Shown one piece after another: positions 53,689 to 62,554 of a DNA stretch of 64,000 nt. This DNA is from DAMBHY01 sp032068765. Its GTDB lineage: Bacteria; Bacteroidota; Bacteroidia; Bacteroidales; Dysgonomonadaceae. The stretch spans positions 133,955 to 197,954 of the forward strand of contig DAMBHY010000004.1 in the NCBI GenBank assembly GCA_032068765.1, in the 5' to 3' direction. The stretch's first letter is position 1. Each line of letters starts with the position of its first letter. The notes under the pieces are model-generated. The model saw nothing but the letters and a program-made list of their open reading frames with translations, had not been told where the DNA came from and ran no database searches. The position numbers and the translations under genes are program-made.

Positions 53689-53779
53689 GCGATTATAAAT
53701 TATTCTCTCATTCATATCGTCACCATTTCATTATTTTTTTGTTATTTTGCATGAAAATTTTCTTAAAACTAAACACGTT

Positions 53780-54679
53780 ATGATTCACAAACTTGCTGAA
53801 TTGGTTGAAAAAGCCAAAAATAAAACCACAAGAAGAATTGCAGTAGCGGCTGCCGAAGACGAACCCGTACTAATGGCATTAAAATCTGCTGTTAAAGATG
53901 GTATCGTAGTTCCTATTTTAGTAGGAAATCAAACAGAAATTGAAAGAATAGCAAAATCCATTGACTTTGATATCAAAAATGTTCGAATTGTTCACAATGA
54001 CAAAGGACCTATTGTTTCTGCCCAAATGGCAGTGTCATTAGTAAAAAAAGGCGAAGCAGAAGTATTGATGAAAGGTTTCGTAAGCACAGGAGTTCTATTA
54101 AAAGCTGTTCTAGATAAAGAAAATGGATTGCGCAAAGGGAGTGTGATTAGTCACGTTGCTTTCTTCGAATCCCCCTATTACCATAAACTTTTGTGTGTAA
54201 CCGATGCCGCTATGAATGTAGCTCCTGATTTTGACACGAAAGTGGAGATTGTAAAGAATGCTGTAGAAGCTTGTCACAAAATCGGCATAGAAAGACCAAA
54301 AGTTGCAGTTGCGGCAGCATTGGAAACTTTGAATCCCAAAATGGAAGCGACCGTTCACGCAGCTATGCTAAAAACCATGAGCGACCGCAAACAATTAAAA
54401 GGCTGCGTTGTGGACGGTCCATTGGCAATCGACAACGCTATCGACAAACACGCTGCGGAACACAAAGGCATCGTGAGCGAAGTGGCAGGCGATTGCGACG
54501 TTATACTTTTTCCTGATATCGAAGCAGCAAATATGTTCTACAAAGCATTGAACTTCATGGGCGGTGCTACATCAGCAGCAGTAATCATGGGCGCGGCAGT
54601 TCCCATTGTTTTGACTTCACGTTCCGATTCTGATAAAACTAAAATGTTGTCTATAGCTTTGGCAGCTGCAATGAATTAA
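53780..54679 (+). CDS. ptb: Phosphate butyryltransferase (phosphate acyltransferase)
   Basis: Exchanges CoA for phosphate on butyryl-CoA (or branched acyl-CoA), giving an acyl phosphate. The 299-residue protein is of the short PTA/PTB type: IAVAAAEDEPVLMALKSAVKDG near 17-38, AEVLMKGFVSTGVLLKAVLDKENGLR near 92-117, CVTDAAMNVAPDFDTK near 138-153 and DVILFPDIEAANMFYKALNF near 236-255. I use the ATG at 53780; a TTG at 53747 would add 11 residues outside the family. buk follows after 21 bases, so the substrate is most likely butyryl or isobutyryl rather than acetyl. An imperfect -7 box (TATTTTG, one base short) lies at 53743-53749. Confidence 0.88.
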   Translation: MIHKLAELVEKAKNKTTRRIAVAAAEDEPVLMALKSAVKDGIVVPILVGNQTEIERIAKSIDFDIKNVRIVHNDKGPIVSAQMAVSLVKKGEAEVLMKGFVSTGVLLKAVLDKENGLRKGSVISHVAFFESPYYHKLLCVTDAAMNVAPDFDTKVEIVKNAVEACHKIGIERPKVAVAAALETLNPKMEATVHAAMLKTMSDRKQLKGCVVDGPLAIDNAIDKHAAEHKGIVSEVAGDCDVILFPDIEAANMFYKALNFMGGATSAAVIMGAAVPIVLTSRSDSDKTKMLSIALAAAMN

Positions 54680-54700
54680 TATAATCTTAAATAAATTCAA

Positions 54701-55780
54701 ATGGATACTAATGTAAGAATTTTGGCAATCAATCCGGGGTCTACTTCCACCAAGATTGCAGTGTATGAAGGAGGCAAAGTTGTTTTTCTGAAAAACATCA
54801 AACACTCCACAGAAGAACTAGGTCAGTTCAAAAAAATTACCGACCAATACGAATATCGCCGCGATATCATCTACAAAGAATTGCAGGACGCAGGTGTAGA
54901 ATTGGAATCAATACGCGCCGTTGTGGGCCGTGGAGGTTTGGTAAAACCAATTCCATCTGGAGTGTATAAAGTGAACGAAGCTATGAAAAACGATCTTCGC
55001 AACTCTAAGATGGGCGAACACGCAAGTAATCTCGGTGGGCTCATTGCAGACGATATTGCGCACAAATTATCCAACGCACAAGCATTTATTGCCGATCCAG
55101 TGGTAGTCGACGAATTAGAACCGCTGGCAAGATTTTCAGGTCACGCGCTTTTAGAAAGACAATCCATTTTCCACGCGCTCAACCAAAAAGCCATTGCACG
55201 CAGACATGCGAAAGCAGTTGCAAAAAGATACGAAGACATGAATCTTATCGTAGTGCACTTAGGTGGTGGCATTTCTGTGGGAGCCCATCAAAATGGAAAA
55301 GTAATTGACGTAAATCAAGCATTGGACGGCGATGGACCTTTTTCTCCCGAACGTTCAGGAACGCTTCCTATGGGAAAATTCCTCAAAATGGCTTTCAGTG
55401 GCGAATATACTTACGACGAAATGAAAAAGATGCTGGTAGGAAAAGGCGGAATGGCTTCTTATACAGGATCAAACGATGCTTACCAAGTAGAATTAGCAGC
55501 TCTTGCAGGCGACAAGAAAAGTAATGATGTGTTGCAAGCAATGGCATACCAAACCTCCAAAGAAGTGGGTGCAATGGCATGTGTACTTAAAGGTGAAGTG
55601 GATGCTATCCTTATCACAGGCGGTATAGCAAACAGCAAATGGTTTTGCAACCAAGTGATGGAAAGAGTTCACAAAATTGCACCAGTCTTCATTTATCCAG
55701 GCGAAGACGAAATGTCTGCTTTGGCGGAAAACGGAGCGATGGTTATTTCAGGCGAAATCAAAGCCAAAGAATATAATTGA
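54701..55780 (+). CDS. buk: Butyrate kinase
   Basis: Makes ATP and butyrate (or a branched acid) from the acyl phosphate. The 359-residue protein is of the acetate/butyrate kinase (ASKHA) fold: ILAINPGSTSTKIAVYEGGK at residues 6-25, the VGRGGLVKPIPSGVYKVN block near 75-92, FIADPVVVDELEPLARFSGHALLERQSIFHALNQKAIARR near 129-168, VVHLGGGISVGAHQNGKVIDVNQALDGDGPFSPERSG near 184-220, and ILITGGIANSKWF near 303-315. This is the butyrate-kinase branch, about 40 residues shorter than acetate kinase. With ptb it forms a substrate-level phosphorylation pair. The genes for crotonyl-CoA formation are not in the window. Confidence 0.93.
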   Translation: MDTNVRILAINPGSTSTKIAVYEGGKVVFLKNIKHSTEELGQFKKITDQYEYRRDIIYKELQDAGVELESIRAVVGRGGLVKPIPSGVYKVNEAMKNDLRNSKMGEHASNLGGLIADDIAHKLSNAQAFIADPVVVDELEPLARFSGHALLERQSIFHALNQKAIARRHAKAVAKRYEDMNLIVVHLGGGISVGAHQNGKVIDVNQALDGDGPFSPERSGTLPMGKFLKMAFSGEYTYDEMKKMLVGKGGMASYTGSNDAYQVELAALAGDKKSNDVLQAMAYQTSKEVGAMACVLKGEVDAILITGGIANSKWFCNQVMERVHKIAPVFIYPGEDEMSALAENGAMVISGEIKAKEYN

Positions 55781-55842
55781 TATTTATTGTAAACAACATG
55801 AAAGACGGTTTGCCAACGCGCAAACTGTCTTTATTTTGTAAT

Positions 55843-57012
55843 ATGATTTATCTATTCAATCCCGAAAATGATTTAGCACTTAGTAGTTTCAGCCCTACTT
55901 ATACCCCTCCGGCGTCAGCCGTGAAGATGGCGGAGGATTTATCGTTGTTCCCATTATGGTATGCCGTTGACGACTCTTTCATTTGGGCAAAAGATAATGA
56001 GATGAATAAACGTTTTTTAGAGAACTTTAACCACTTGTTTGACAAAAACTTCCAAATATTTAACCCCAAAATACACAAACCACAACTACTTCAGCCGTGG
56101 GGATGGAACCCTAGTCTTTTGAAAAGATGTCGGGATGCATCATTTTTTGAAGAGAAATATTTACCTAATATTTCCGATATCAAGCAATTGAGACACTATT
56201 CGCACAGAAAAAACGCGGTTGAAATACTGAATCGATTAAAATCCAATAATTATGAATTTTGTGGGGAATCACACTATTTCACAGATATCTCCGATTTGTT
56301 GGATTGGTTGAATCAGCGTAAAAACACGTCTGTATTGAAAATGCCTTTATCTGGTAGTGGCAAAGGATTAGTGTGGATTATAGATAAGATTATGCCAAAA
56401 CAGATAGATTGGGCTAAACGTGTAATCCAACAACAAGGAGGCGTTGTTGCCGAACCAAAATTTCAAAAACTTCAAGACTTTGCTATGGAGTTTCAGTTGT
56501 TGGAAGGGAAAGTGGAATTTCTTTGCTATTCCCTCTTTGACACCCATGACGCCGGAGCATATAAAGGCAATTATATGCTTTCCGACGAAGCAATAGAAAA
56601 TCATTTGGCACAATTTGGTATAGTTCAAAGTCAACTTGAAGTTTTGAAGAATAAACTTTCCGAAATACTTTCATTAACTTTTCCCCAATATAAAGGTGTT
56701 TTAGGTGTGGACATGATGATTTGTTACACCCCTGAAGGGAACAAAATACATCCTTGCGTAGAAGTAAATCTTCGCATGAATATGGGAATTGTCGCCCATA
56801 AAACCTGGAAAAATTATCTTTCATCATCCTCATCTGGTAAACTTTGTATCCAATATTTTAAAGACTCCGCCTGTCTACTTAAATTCATTGAGAATAATAC
56901 CAAACTACATCCTTTAGTCATTAAAGACAATCGTATTTTTGAAGTATTTATGCCATTGATACCGATAAATAATGAGATTAATTTTTTAGTATATATACAG
57001 ATTAAATGTTAA
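55843..57012 (+). CDS. Uncharacterised Bacteroidales protein with ATP-grasp-like motifs
   Basis: A 389-residue soluble protein, not assigned to a named family. The start is the ATG at 55843 (MIYLFNPENDLALSSF); an upstream in-frame extension to 55777 overlaps buk and reads unlike a protein start. The first 70 residues (NPENDLALSSFSPTYTPPASAVKMAEDL..LPLWYAVDD type) recall a conserved Bacteroidales protein of unknown function. Later parts fit the ATP-grasp fold: MPLSGSGKGLVWI (about 167-179), GVVAEPKFQKLQDFAMEFQL (about 200-220), GVDMMICY, and EVNLRMNMG (about 306-314), with acidic and Asn residues where ATP-grasp enzymes bind Mg. A ligase that joins a carboxylate to an amine is inferred, not shown. 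It lies 62 bases after buk. Confidence 0.7.
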   Translation: MIYLFNPENDLALSSFSPTYTPPASAVKMAEDLSLFPLWYAVDDSFIWAKDNEMNKRFLENFNHLFDKNFQIFNPKIHKPQLLQPWGWNPSLLKRCRDASFFEEKYLPNISDIKQLRHYSHRKNAVEILNRLKSNNYEFCGESHYFTDISDLLDWLNQRKNTSVLKMPLSGSGKGLVWIIDKIMPKQIDWAKRVIQQQGGVVAEPKFQKLQDFAMEFQLLEGKVEFLCYSLFDTHDAGAYKGNYMLSDEAIENHLAQFGIVQSQLEVLKNKLSEILSLTFPQYKGVLGVDMMICYTPEGNKIHPCVEVNLRMNMGIVAHKTWKNYLSSSSSGKLCIQYFKDSACLLKFIENNTKLHPLVIKDNRIFEVFMPLIPINNEINFLVYIQIKC

Positions 57013-57077
57013 AAATACATATATCGACCTCCTTTCACTTTTATAATTAAAATAACGTTTTTTCTAATAAAATATTG

Positions 57078-57085
57078 TATATTTG
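57078..57085 (+). promoter_or_regulatory. -7 box of the susC promoter
   Basis: TATATTTG at 57078-57085, 85 bases before the susC ATG, leaving a leader of about 75 bases. A T-run instead of a clear TTG lies upstream. Sigma/anti-sigma or hybrid regulator genes are not in the window. Confidence 0.5.
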
Positions 57086-57170
57086 CGCCTATATTAGTGT
57101 AATATAGACACGTATTTCGCTAGTTTATAAAATCCCATAAAAAATATTTATGTAACTAAATCAGTAGAGA

Positions 57171-60100
57171 ATGAAAAAAAGAGATTTTTTTAATTTAAGA
57201 AGCATCATTACATTGGTAATGTGTTTTGTTGTATCCATTGGTTTCGCACAAAATTTAAGAGTGCATGGAACCGTGAAAGATACAAGAGGAGATGCAGTTA
57301 TTGGAGCATCTATCATTATAAAAGGAGATGCAACAAAAGGAGCATCCAGTGATATTGATGGAAATTATTCCATCAATAACGTACCACAAAACGCAACATT
57401 GGTAGTTTCATCCATTGGTATGAAAACTCAAGAAGTTGCTGTATCAGGAAAGAGTGTTATTAATATTACAATGAAAGATGATACTGAGCTGCTTAACGAA
57501 GTGGTGGTTGTAGGTTATGGTACTCAGAAGAAAGTGAACCTAACGGGTTCCGTTTCTTCGGTTGACACTAAAACTCTTGAAGCCCGCCCTGTTCAGAACG
57601 TAGCACAAGCTCTACAGGGAGCCGTTCCTGGTCTAAACTTTAATGTGAACAATGCGGGTGGAGCTCTTAATAGTAAAATGAGTATGAATATCCGTGGTGC
57701 GGGTACGATTGGCAGTGGCTCAAACTCAGCACCATTGGTTTTGATTGATGGTACTGAAGGTGACCTTTATTCAATTGCACCAAATGACATCGAGAGCATT
57801 TCTGTATTAAAGGATGCAGCTTCTTCTTCCATTTACGGTTCGCGTGCCGCCTTTGGTGTAATTCTAGTTACAACAAAAAGTGGTAAAAAAGGTCGTATGA
57901 ATGTAAGCTACAATGGCAATATGAGATACTCCACAGCAACTCAAATTCCAGAAATGCCTAATTCTTATGATTTCGCACGTTATTGGAATGACGCTGCTGC
58001 TAACAATGGAGAGGGAATGCCTTTCAATGATGAAATGCTCGAAAAAATAAAAAACACTGTAAATGGTACCCCAAAACCTGGAGACGAAGCTATGACAGTA
58101 TGGGCTGGATATGCAGCCAACGAGCCATGGTCAATGTATACTGGTTCTTGGGCAAATACTGATTGGTTCGCAGAAATGTATCGTAAAAATGCCCCTTCTC
58201 AAGAGCATAACATTTCTATTAGTGGAGGTGCGGAAAAAATCAATTATTATATCAGTGGTGCAATACTAGATCAAAACGGTTTGATTAGACATGGAAAAGA
58301 TAAATTCAACCGCTATAACTTTTCAGGTAAAGTAACGGCCAATGTTACGGATTGGTTTACTATTACATATAATAATAAATGGTCACGTGAAGATTATAAT
58401 CGTCCTTCCTATATGACAGGATTGTTCTTCCACAATATAGCCCGTCGTTGGCCTACAAACCCTATTTACGATCCTAATGGCTTTTATGTTCACGGTAACG
58501 AAATTATCCAAATGGAGGATGGCGGTTTAGACAAAACTCAAACAGATAAATTATATCAACAAGCCGTGCTTGAATTTAAACCTATCACGGGTTGGTTAAT
58601 TCGGTTGGAAGGGAATTATAACACTACTAACCACCACAATCATTGGGATGTTTTGCCAATCTACTATCACGACCCCGACAAAGTATTGACTCCTGCAGCT
58701 TGGAGTGGAGATTATGCTCCCGGTAAGTCAAACGTAGGCGAAAGTATGCATAAAAACAACTATTACAATGGTCGTTTCTATACAGAATATTCAACATTGA
58801 TTCAAGACAAACATGACTTAAAATTTCTTGCGGGTCTTGATATGGAAAAAAACAGATACACCAATCTAGGTGCATCTCGTGCTGATTTGATCACGCCATT
58901 AGTCCCAACTCTGAATAATGCTACGCATAAGGATGTATACCTAAGTTTTTCCGATAATCATTGGGCTACTATGGGGATGTTTGCACGTATTAATTATGCA
59001 TACGACTCTCGTTACTTAGCCGAGGTATCCGTTCGTCGTGATGGTTCATCTCGCTTTATTGGAGACAAACGCTGGGCCACTTTTCCTTCCTTCTCTTTAG
59101 GATGGAACATTGCAAATGAAAATTTCTTCAAACCCTACCAAAATACAGTCAATTTATTAAAACTACGTGGTTCATGGGGAGCATTGGGTAATACAAATAT
59201 TGAGGCACTGTATCCTTGGTTCTTGGTACAGCCTGCTTCAACAGCGTCTTCTGCTTGGTTGATTGATGGTGAAAGACAGAATGTATCTAACATGCCAGGC
59301 TTGGTATCTCCTGATTTGACGTGGGAAAGCGTTGAGTCATGGACATTAGGGCTTGACTTTGGTATGTTTAGAAATAGACTTCAAGGTAATTTTGATTATT
59401 TTGTTAGAAGCACCAAGGATATGGTCGGACCTGCCCCTGTTAAACCATCCATTTTAGGTGCGCCCCAACCTGCTGTAAACAATAGCGATATGCGTTCGCA
59501 AGGATGGGAGCTTGAATTAAAATGGCGTGACAACATAGGAGATGTTAATTATGGTGCAAAATTTGTTTTGTCTGACGACCAACAAACTATCACTCGTTAC
59601 TATAATCCTAACAAATTGCTTAGTCAATGGTATGAAGGTCAAAAAATGGGTAATATTTGGGGATATGAAGTGGCTGGACTGGCACAAAGCGATGCTGAAA
59701 TGAATGCTTGGCTGGAAAACAACAAACCTTCTTGGGGTTCAAATTGGGCTGCCGGAGATGTGATGTACAAAGATTTGAATGGAGATAAAGAAGTAAATAA
59801 TGGAAAGGCCACTTATGAAGATACCGGAGACCTTCGTATCATTGGAAATACTTCTCCACGTTATCGCTATGGTATTACATTAGATGCCGCTTGGAAAGGA
59901 TTTGATTTCTCCATTTTCATGCAAGGTGTTGGAAAACGTGACTGGTGGGATGATTCTCCTTATAGCATTGGAGCTAACACAGGGTTATGGCAGTCCGCAG
60001 CCTTCACTGAACACCTAGACTATTGGAGACCTTCTACCGATACGAACTTTGGTCCTAATCCAAATGGATATTATCCAAGGCCTCTTTTCGGAAACGGATG

Positions 60101-60368
60101 GAAAAACTTCCAAACCAATAATCGATATTTGCAAGATGCTTCTTATTTACGTATTAAGAATCTTCAATTTGGCTATTCGTTGCCAAAATCTGTAATCAAT
60201 AAAATAGGGGCAAATAGAGCTCGCATTTATTTCTCTGCCGACAATCTTCATACATTTACCAAAATGACAAAGATTTTCGATCCTGAAGCACTTGGTGGCG
60301 ACTGGGGTCCTGGTAAAATTTATCCACTTCAAAGAACGCTATCATTTGGTTTAAATCTTAACTTTTAA
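57171..60368 (+). CDS. SusC/RagA family TonB-dependent outer-membrane transporter
   Basis: Imports oligosaccharides through the outer membrane with energy from TonB-ExbBD. The 1065-residue protein has a signal peptide (about 1-26, ending GFAQ), a carboxypeptidase-D-like regulatory domain (about 28-105, RVHGTVKDTRGDAVIGASIIIKG), the TonB-linked segment LLNEVVVVGYGTQKKVNLTGSV near 107-128, a plug domain with GAVPGLNF and the NDIESISVLKDAASSSIYGSRAAFGVILVTTK block near 205-236, and a long beta-barrel ending with the aromatic residue F. It pairs with the SusD gene 12 bases downstream. Substrate is set by the SusD and the GH16: probably a beta-glucan. Confidence 0.95.
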   Translation: MKKRDFFNLRSIITLVMCFVVSIGFAQNLRVHGTVKDTRGDAVIGASIIIKGDATKGASSDIDGNYSINNVPQNATLVVSSIGMKTQEVAVSGKSVINITMKDDTELLNEVVVVGYGTQKKVNLTGSVSSVDTKTLEARPVQNVAQALQGAVPGLNFNVNNAGGALNSKMSMNIRGAGTIGSGSNSAPLVLIDGTEGDLYSIAPNDIESISVLKDAASSSIYGSRAAFGVILVTTKSGKKGRMNVSYNGNMRYSTATQIPEMPNSYDFARYWNDAAANNGEGMPFNDEMLEKIKNTVNGTPKPGDEAMTVWAGYAANEPWSMYTGSWANTDWFAEMYRKNAPSQEHNISISGGAEKINYYISGAILDQNGLIRHGKDKFNRYNFSGKVTANVTDWFTITYNNKWSREDYNRPSYMTGLFFHNIARRWPTNPIYDPNGFYVHGNEIIQMEDGGLDKTQTDKLYQQAVLEFKPITGWLIRLEGNYNTTNHHNHWDVLPIYYHDPDKVLTPAAWSGDYAPGKSNVGESMHKNNYYNGRFYTEYSTLIQDKHDLKFLAGLDMEKNRYTNLGASRADLITPLVPTLNNATHKDVYLSFSDNHWATMGMFARINYAYDSRYLAEVSVRRDGSSRFIGDKRWATFPSFSLGWNIANENFFKPYQNTVNLLKLRGSWGALGNTNIEALYPWFLVQPASTASSAWLIDGERQNVSNMPGLVSPDLTWESVESWTLGLDFGMFRNRLQGNFDYFVRSTKDMVGPAPVKPSILGAPQPAVNNSDMRSQGWELELKWRDNIGDVNYGAKFVLSDDQQTITRYYNPNKLLSQWYEGQKMGNIWGYEVAGLAQSDAEMNAWLENNKPSWGSNWAAGDVMYKDLNGDKEVNNGKATYEDTGDLRIIGNTSPRYRYGITLDAAWKGFDFSIFMQGVGKRDWWDDSPYSIGANTGLWQSAAFTEHLDYWRPSTDTNFGPNPNGYYPRPLFGNGWKNFQTNNRYLQDASYLRIKNLQFGYSLPKSVINKIGANRARIYFSADNLHTFTKMTKIFDPEALGGDWGPGKIYPLQRTLSFGLNLNF

Positions 60369-60380
60369 TAATTCACAATT

Positions 60381-62432
60381 ATGAAATATAAATTAAAGAA
60401 ACTAATAAAAGGAGGTATCGCATTACTTTTTGCAGGTACTCTACTCTCTTCTTGTAATTTTTTGGATAAAGATCCTATAGATCAAATATCACCAGATTCA
60501 TACTACACTACTGCAGAGCAATTAGGAGGGTTTACTTTCAATTATTACCAAACAATTTTCGCAAATAATAGCGGATGGTGGGCTGGCGTTGCTACTTTTG
60601 ATGACGGAACTGATAATCAAGCTGCCCTCGGGGCAAATGACAGGATGTTTCTTCAAGATCAATGGAAAGTGCCAACTTCAGGTGGAATCGGGTTTAATAA
60701 TATACGTAATGTAAATAAATTTATTAACGAAACAGAAGTAAAAATCAAAGATGGTAGAATTTCTGGTAATGAAACAATGATTAATCACTATATGGGTGAA
60801 GCATATCTTATCAGAGCAATGCTTTATTTTGATAAATTAGTTGCTTTCGGAGATTATCCAATCGTATTAGAAGAATTGAATGTAGATGCCGATTTGGCAG
60901 CTGCAAGCAAACGTATGCCCAGAAATGAAGTAGCAAGACAGATATTAAAAGATTTTGATAAAGCAATCAGCTTGCTTCAAAATAATGTATCCGGAAAGCT
61001 TCGCATTACTAAAAATGCTGCTTTGGCTTTGAAATCAAGAGTTGCTCTTTACGAAGGAACATTTGAAAAGTATCATAAAGGAACAGGTCGTGTACCAGGT
61101 GATGCTAATTGGCCTGGAAAAGATAAAGAGTGGAATAAAGGCAAAACATTTAATCAGCAAGCCGAAGTAGATTTCTTCTTAGAACAGGCAATGAGTTCTG
61201 CAAAAGAAGTATCTGATTTGGTATCCATAGCTACACCAAACAGCCACCAATTAAACCCTACTGCGAAAGGTCAATACAGTGGCTGGAACAAATATTACGA
61301 TATGTTCGCAAGTGTCGATTTAACTTCGTTTCCCGAAGTTTTAATGTGGCGTCAATTTAACACTGACATAAACGTAGCTCACCTCACATCAAATAAACTA
61401 CGTACAGGTTCAAATACAGGATGGACAAGAAGTTTGGTAGAGTCGTTTTTGATGAAGAATGGTCTGCCTATTTATGCTCAAGGTTCTGGTTACAATGGAG
61501 ATAAAAGCATAGATTTGGCTAAAACAAACAGAGATGAAAGACTGCAGTTGTTTGTTTTTGGAGAATCAGATGTTTTAGCTGTTGATCAAAATAGCATTGA
61601 TATAGAAAATAAAGACAAAGCACCTTCTGAACAAGTATCTTTGGTTAAATTTAAAGCACCTATTCTTATTACCAATAACCAAGAAACAAAAGACATTACT
61701 GGTTACAGACAACGTAAGTTCTATAATTACAATGAAAAGACTCATTTAGGACAAACATTCGCTGATAACACAGGTCAAATATTGGTGCGTGTGGAAGAAG
61801 CTATGCTTAACTATATTGAGGCTTCTTACGAAAAGAATCATACGCTTGATGCAACTGCTCAAGGTTATTGGAATGCGCTTAGAAATAGAGCCGGTATTAC
61901 CGCTTCTATTCAAACAACAATAACTGCTACAGATATGACTTATGAAGCAAATACCAATAGAGATTCTTATGACTGGGGTGCATTTTCAGCAGGAAAAGCT
62001 ATTGACGCTACTTTATATTCTATCCGTCGTGAACGACGCAATGAATTAGCCGGTGAAGGATATCGTATGAATGACCTGAAAAGATGGGCTGCAATGGATC
62101 AAGTCAAGGATTACCAAATTGAAGGTGTTAACTTATGGGATACAATGTATAAAGATCCAGGATTTATAAAAGTAAACGGTGATGTAATTATTTCTGACGG
62201 AGGAGACAAAGCAACTGTTTCCTCAAAAACAAATTCAAAATATCTTCGCCCTTACCAAATCAACAAGAAATATAATCTTTATAAAGGGTATACTTTCTAT
62301 CAAGCACACTATTTGGCTCCATTCTCAGTACAAGAAATGACATTAGCTTCACCTGATGGAAATATAGAAAATACTTATTTATATCAAAACATTTATTGGC
62401 CGACAACAGCTAATGGAATGGCTGAAAAATAA
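60381..62432 (+). CDS. RagB/SusD family glycan-binding lipoprotein
   Basis: Surface lipoprotein that caps the SusC barrel and captures the glycan. The 683-residue protein has a lipobox LLSSC (Cys25) followed by NFLDKDPIDQISPDSYYTT, the typical SusD opening, an N-terminal helical TPR part (AYLIRAMLYFDKLVAFGDYPIVLEELN near 136-162) and the C-terminal SusD block with EEAMLNYIEASYE, LRNRAG and IRRERRNELAGEGYRMNDLKRW near 553-574. It is longer than BT SusD (551), as many paralogues are. Preceded by susC and followed by the GH16 gene, in one direction, with a hairpin between. Confidence 0.94.
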   Translation: MKYKLKKLIKGGIALLFAGTLLSSCNFLDKDPIDQISPDSYYTTAEQLGGFTFNYYQTIFANNSGWWAGVATFDDGTDNQAALGANDRMFLQDQWKVPTSGGIGFNNIRNVNKFINETEVKIKDGRISGNETMINHYMGEAYLIRAMLYFDKLVAFGDYPIVLEELNVDADLAAASKRMPRNEVARQILKDFDKAISLLQNNVSGKLRITKNAALALKSRVALYEGTFEKYHKGTGRVPGDANWPGKDKEWNKGKTFNQQAEVDFFLEQAMSSAKEVSDLVSIATPNSHQLNPTAKGQYSGWNKYYDMFASVDLTSFPEVLMWRQFNTDINVAHLTSNKLRTGSNTGWTRSLVESFLMKNGLPIYAQGSGYNGDKSIDLAKTNRDERLQLFVFGESDVLAVDQNSIDIENKDKAPSEQVSLVKFKAPILITNNQETKDITGYRQRKFYNYNEKTHLGQTFADNTGQILVRVEEAMLNYIEASYEKNHTLDATAQGYWNALRNRAGITASIQTTITATDMTYEANTNRDSYDWGAFSAGKAIDATLYSIRRERRNELAGEGYRMNDLKRWAAMDQVKDYQIEGVNLWDTMYKDPGFIKVNGDVIISDGGDKATVSSKTNSKYLRPYQINKKYNLYKGYTFYQAHYLAPFSVQEMTLASPDGNIENTYLYQNIYWPTTANGMAEK

Positions 62433-62483
62433 ATACGAATCCTCATAGAAAGGATAAATTATATTACTTAATACTTTTATTCT

Positions 62484-62538
62484 GAAAAGTCACTTCATAT
62501 CACCCGAAAACATTTTCGTTAGATATAAGTGACTTTTC
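62484..62538 (+). terminator. Long hairpin between susD and the GH16 gene
   Basis: GAAAAGTCACTTcATATC (62484-62501) pairs with GATATAAGTGACTTTTC (62522-62538) with one bulged C; inside, CGAAAA/TTTTCG pair again. TATTTCAC follows instead of a clean T-run, so it may be a partial terminator or RNA-stability element that lowers GH16 expression relative to susCD. Confidence 0.65.
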
Positions 62539-62554
62539 TATTTCACTTTTGGTT

